Shown: piece by piece, positions 45,043 through 45,375 of the stretch
Layout: each line of letters starts with the position of its first letter
Position numbering within the stretch: the stretch's first letter is position 1
DNA from: Lachnospiraceae bacterium
GTDB taxonomy: Bacteria; Bacillota; Clostridia; Lachnospirales; Lachnospiraceae
Assembly: GCA_014804355.1 (NCBI GenBank)
Contig: JAAUZY010000037.1
Span: 32,540 to 77,914 of the forward strand
Direction of reading: 5' to 3'
Length of the DNA stretch: 45,375 nucleotides
The notes under the pieces: model-generated
The model's input: only the letters and a program-made list of their open reading frames with translations
What the model was told of the DNA's origin: nothing
The model's database searches: none
Program-made: the position numbers and the translations under genes

Positions 45043-45375
45043 CTAAGCCTCGCTTCCGGCCTCCGCTACCTTATTAGCTCTCGCAGCAACTTCCTTCTCT
45101 TGTACATCGCTGGGAGCCTGTTCATATCTGGCAAACTCATATTTATATGTGCCGCGTCCACCAGTCATGGAGCGCAGGTCAGTGCAATAACCATTCAGAC
45201 ATGCCACCGGAATATCCGCCTCGACGACAGTCTTGCCGTCCCCGGCCGGATTCATGCCGAGAACGCGTCCTCTTCTCTTATTCAGATCACCCATCACATC
45301 ACCGGTATAGGAATCCGGTACAGTCACCTGCAAATTAGCGATCGGCTCAAGGAGTACCGGTCCCGCCTCCATGAA
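45043..45375 (-). CDS. EF-G-like translation factor, C-terminus only
   Basis: The last ~110 residues of a translational GTPase; the start lies past the right edge. The visible part covers domains IV-V: PVLLEPIANLQVTVPDSYTGDVMGDLNKRRGRVLGM, then TVVEADIPVACLNGYCTDLRSMTGGRGTYKYEFARYEQ. This matches the EF-G fold around the conserved GD-NxRRG-I-M loop, and the ARYEQAPSDVQEKEVAARA ending is typical of the paralogous EF-G2 (FusA2-like) group seen in clostridia rather than the main FusA, which usually ends shortly after ILHMSHYEEVP-like sequence. The GTPase domain is not visible, so main versus paralogous factor is inference. Confidence 0.85.
   Translation of the reverse strand, partial: FMEAGPVLLEPIANLQVTVPDSYTGDVMGDLNKRRGRVLGMNPAGDGKTVVEADIPVACLNGYCTDLRSMTGGRGTYKYEFARYEQAPSDVQEKEVAARANKVAEAGSEA

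Overview
The window looks like a chromosomal segment of a Gram-positive anaerobe of the Clostridia, most likely a Lachnospiraceae-type gut bacterium. The evidence is gene content and layout: an NfnAB-like oxidoreductase pair, formate-THF ligase plus FolD, a TepA-type ClpP paralogue next to FtsK/SpoIIIE, Rex, a citrate-forming DRE-TIM enzyme next to isocitrate dehydrogenase, BspA-like LRR_5 surface proteins with a class B sortase, and strong GGAGG-type ribosome binding sites. Most genes lie on the minus strand, so 'upstream' usually means higher coordinates. I saw no rRNA, tRNA, CRISPR array, insertion sequence or prophage gene, and no gene-free stretch longer than 300 bases.

Layout from low to high coordinates. 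1-1140: start of an NfnB/GltA-like gene and complete nfnA, with their promoter. 1192-8883: a zinc-ribbon/TPR membrane protein, folD, fhs (one-carbon metabolism), ftsK and a ClpP-like peptidase. 9022-13462: a polytopic membrane protein, O-acetylhomoserine sulfhydrylase, a CFI-box protein and a YebC-type regulator. 13509-19617: a CNNM/CorC protein, a MazF-type protein with no adjacent antitoxin, alanine racemase, the bifunctional NAD(P)HX repair enzyme, a coiled-coil protein and Rex. 19769-21730: an ABC-F ATPase on the plus strand, divergent from rex. 21786-25316: icd, a FadR-type GntR regulator and a putative Re-citrate synthase, apparently one operon whose promoter carries a perfect palindrome fitting a GntR operator. 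25313-26233: an intracellular-type subtilase.

26413-40713 is a cell-surface region. A class B sortase is followed by two LRR_5 proteins (1793 and 943 aa) that share a pre-anchor module and a matching C-terminal sorting signal ((S/T)PxTGD, then IHPKWF). Upstream, separated by a clean terminator, is a 1519-residue secreted protein made of YDG/MBG-like repeats with no visible anchor. 40919-42237 holds three small plus-strand genes (a Cys/Gly/Asn-rich peptide and two hypotheticals sharing a short motif), ended by terminators. leuS follows with a leader that can form two mutually exclusive hairpins, and the window ends in the C-terminus of an EF-G-like factor.

The most interesting items are the sortase/LRR locus with its shared noncanonical signal, the Re-citrate synthase-GntR-icd operon with its operator, the CFI-box protein translationally coupled to metY, the three 17-bp tandem repeats below rex, the leuS leader, and the small cysteine-rich gene with a SigK-like promoter. 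I found nothing that is clearly a new defence or mobile system. All functions here come from motif reading; no database search was run.
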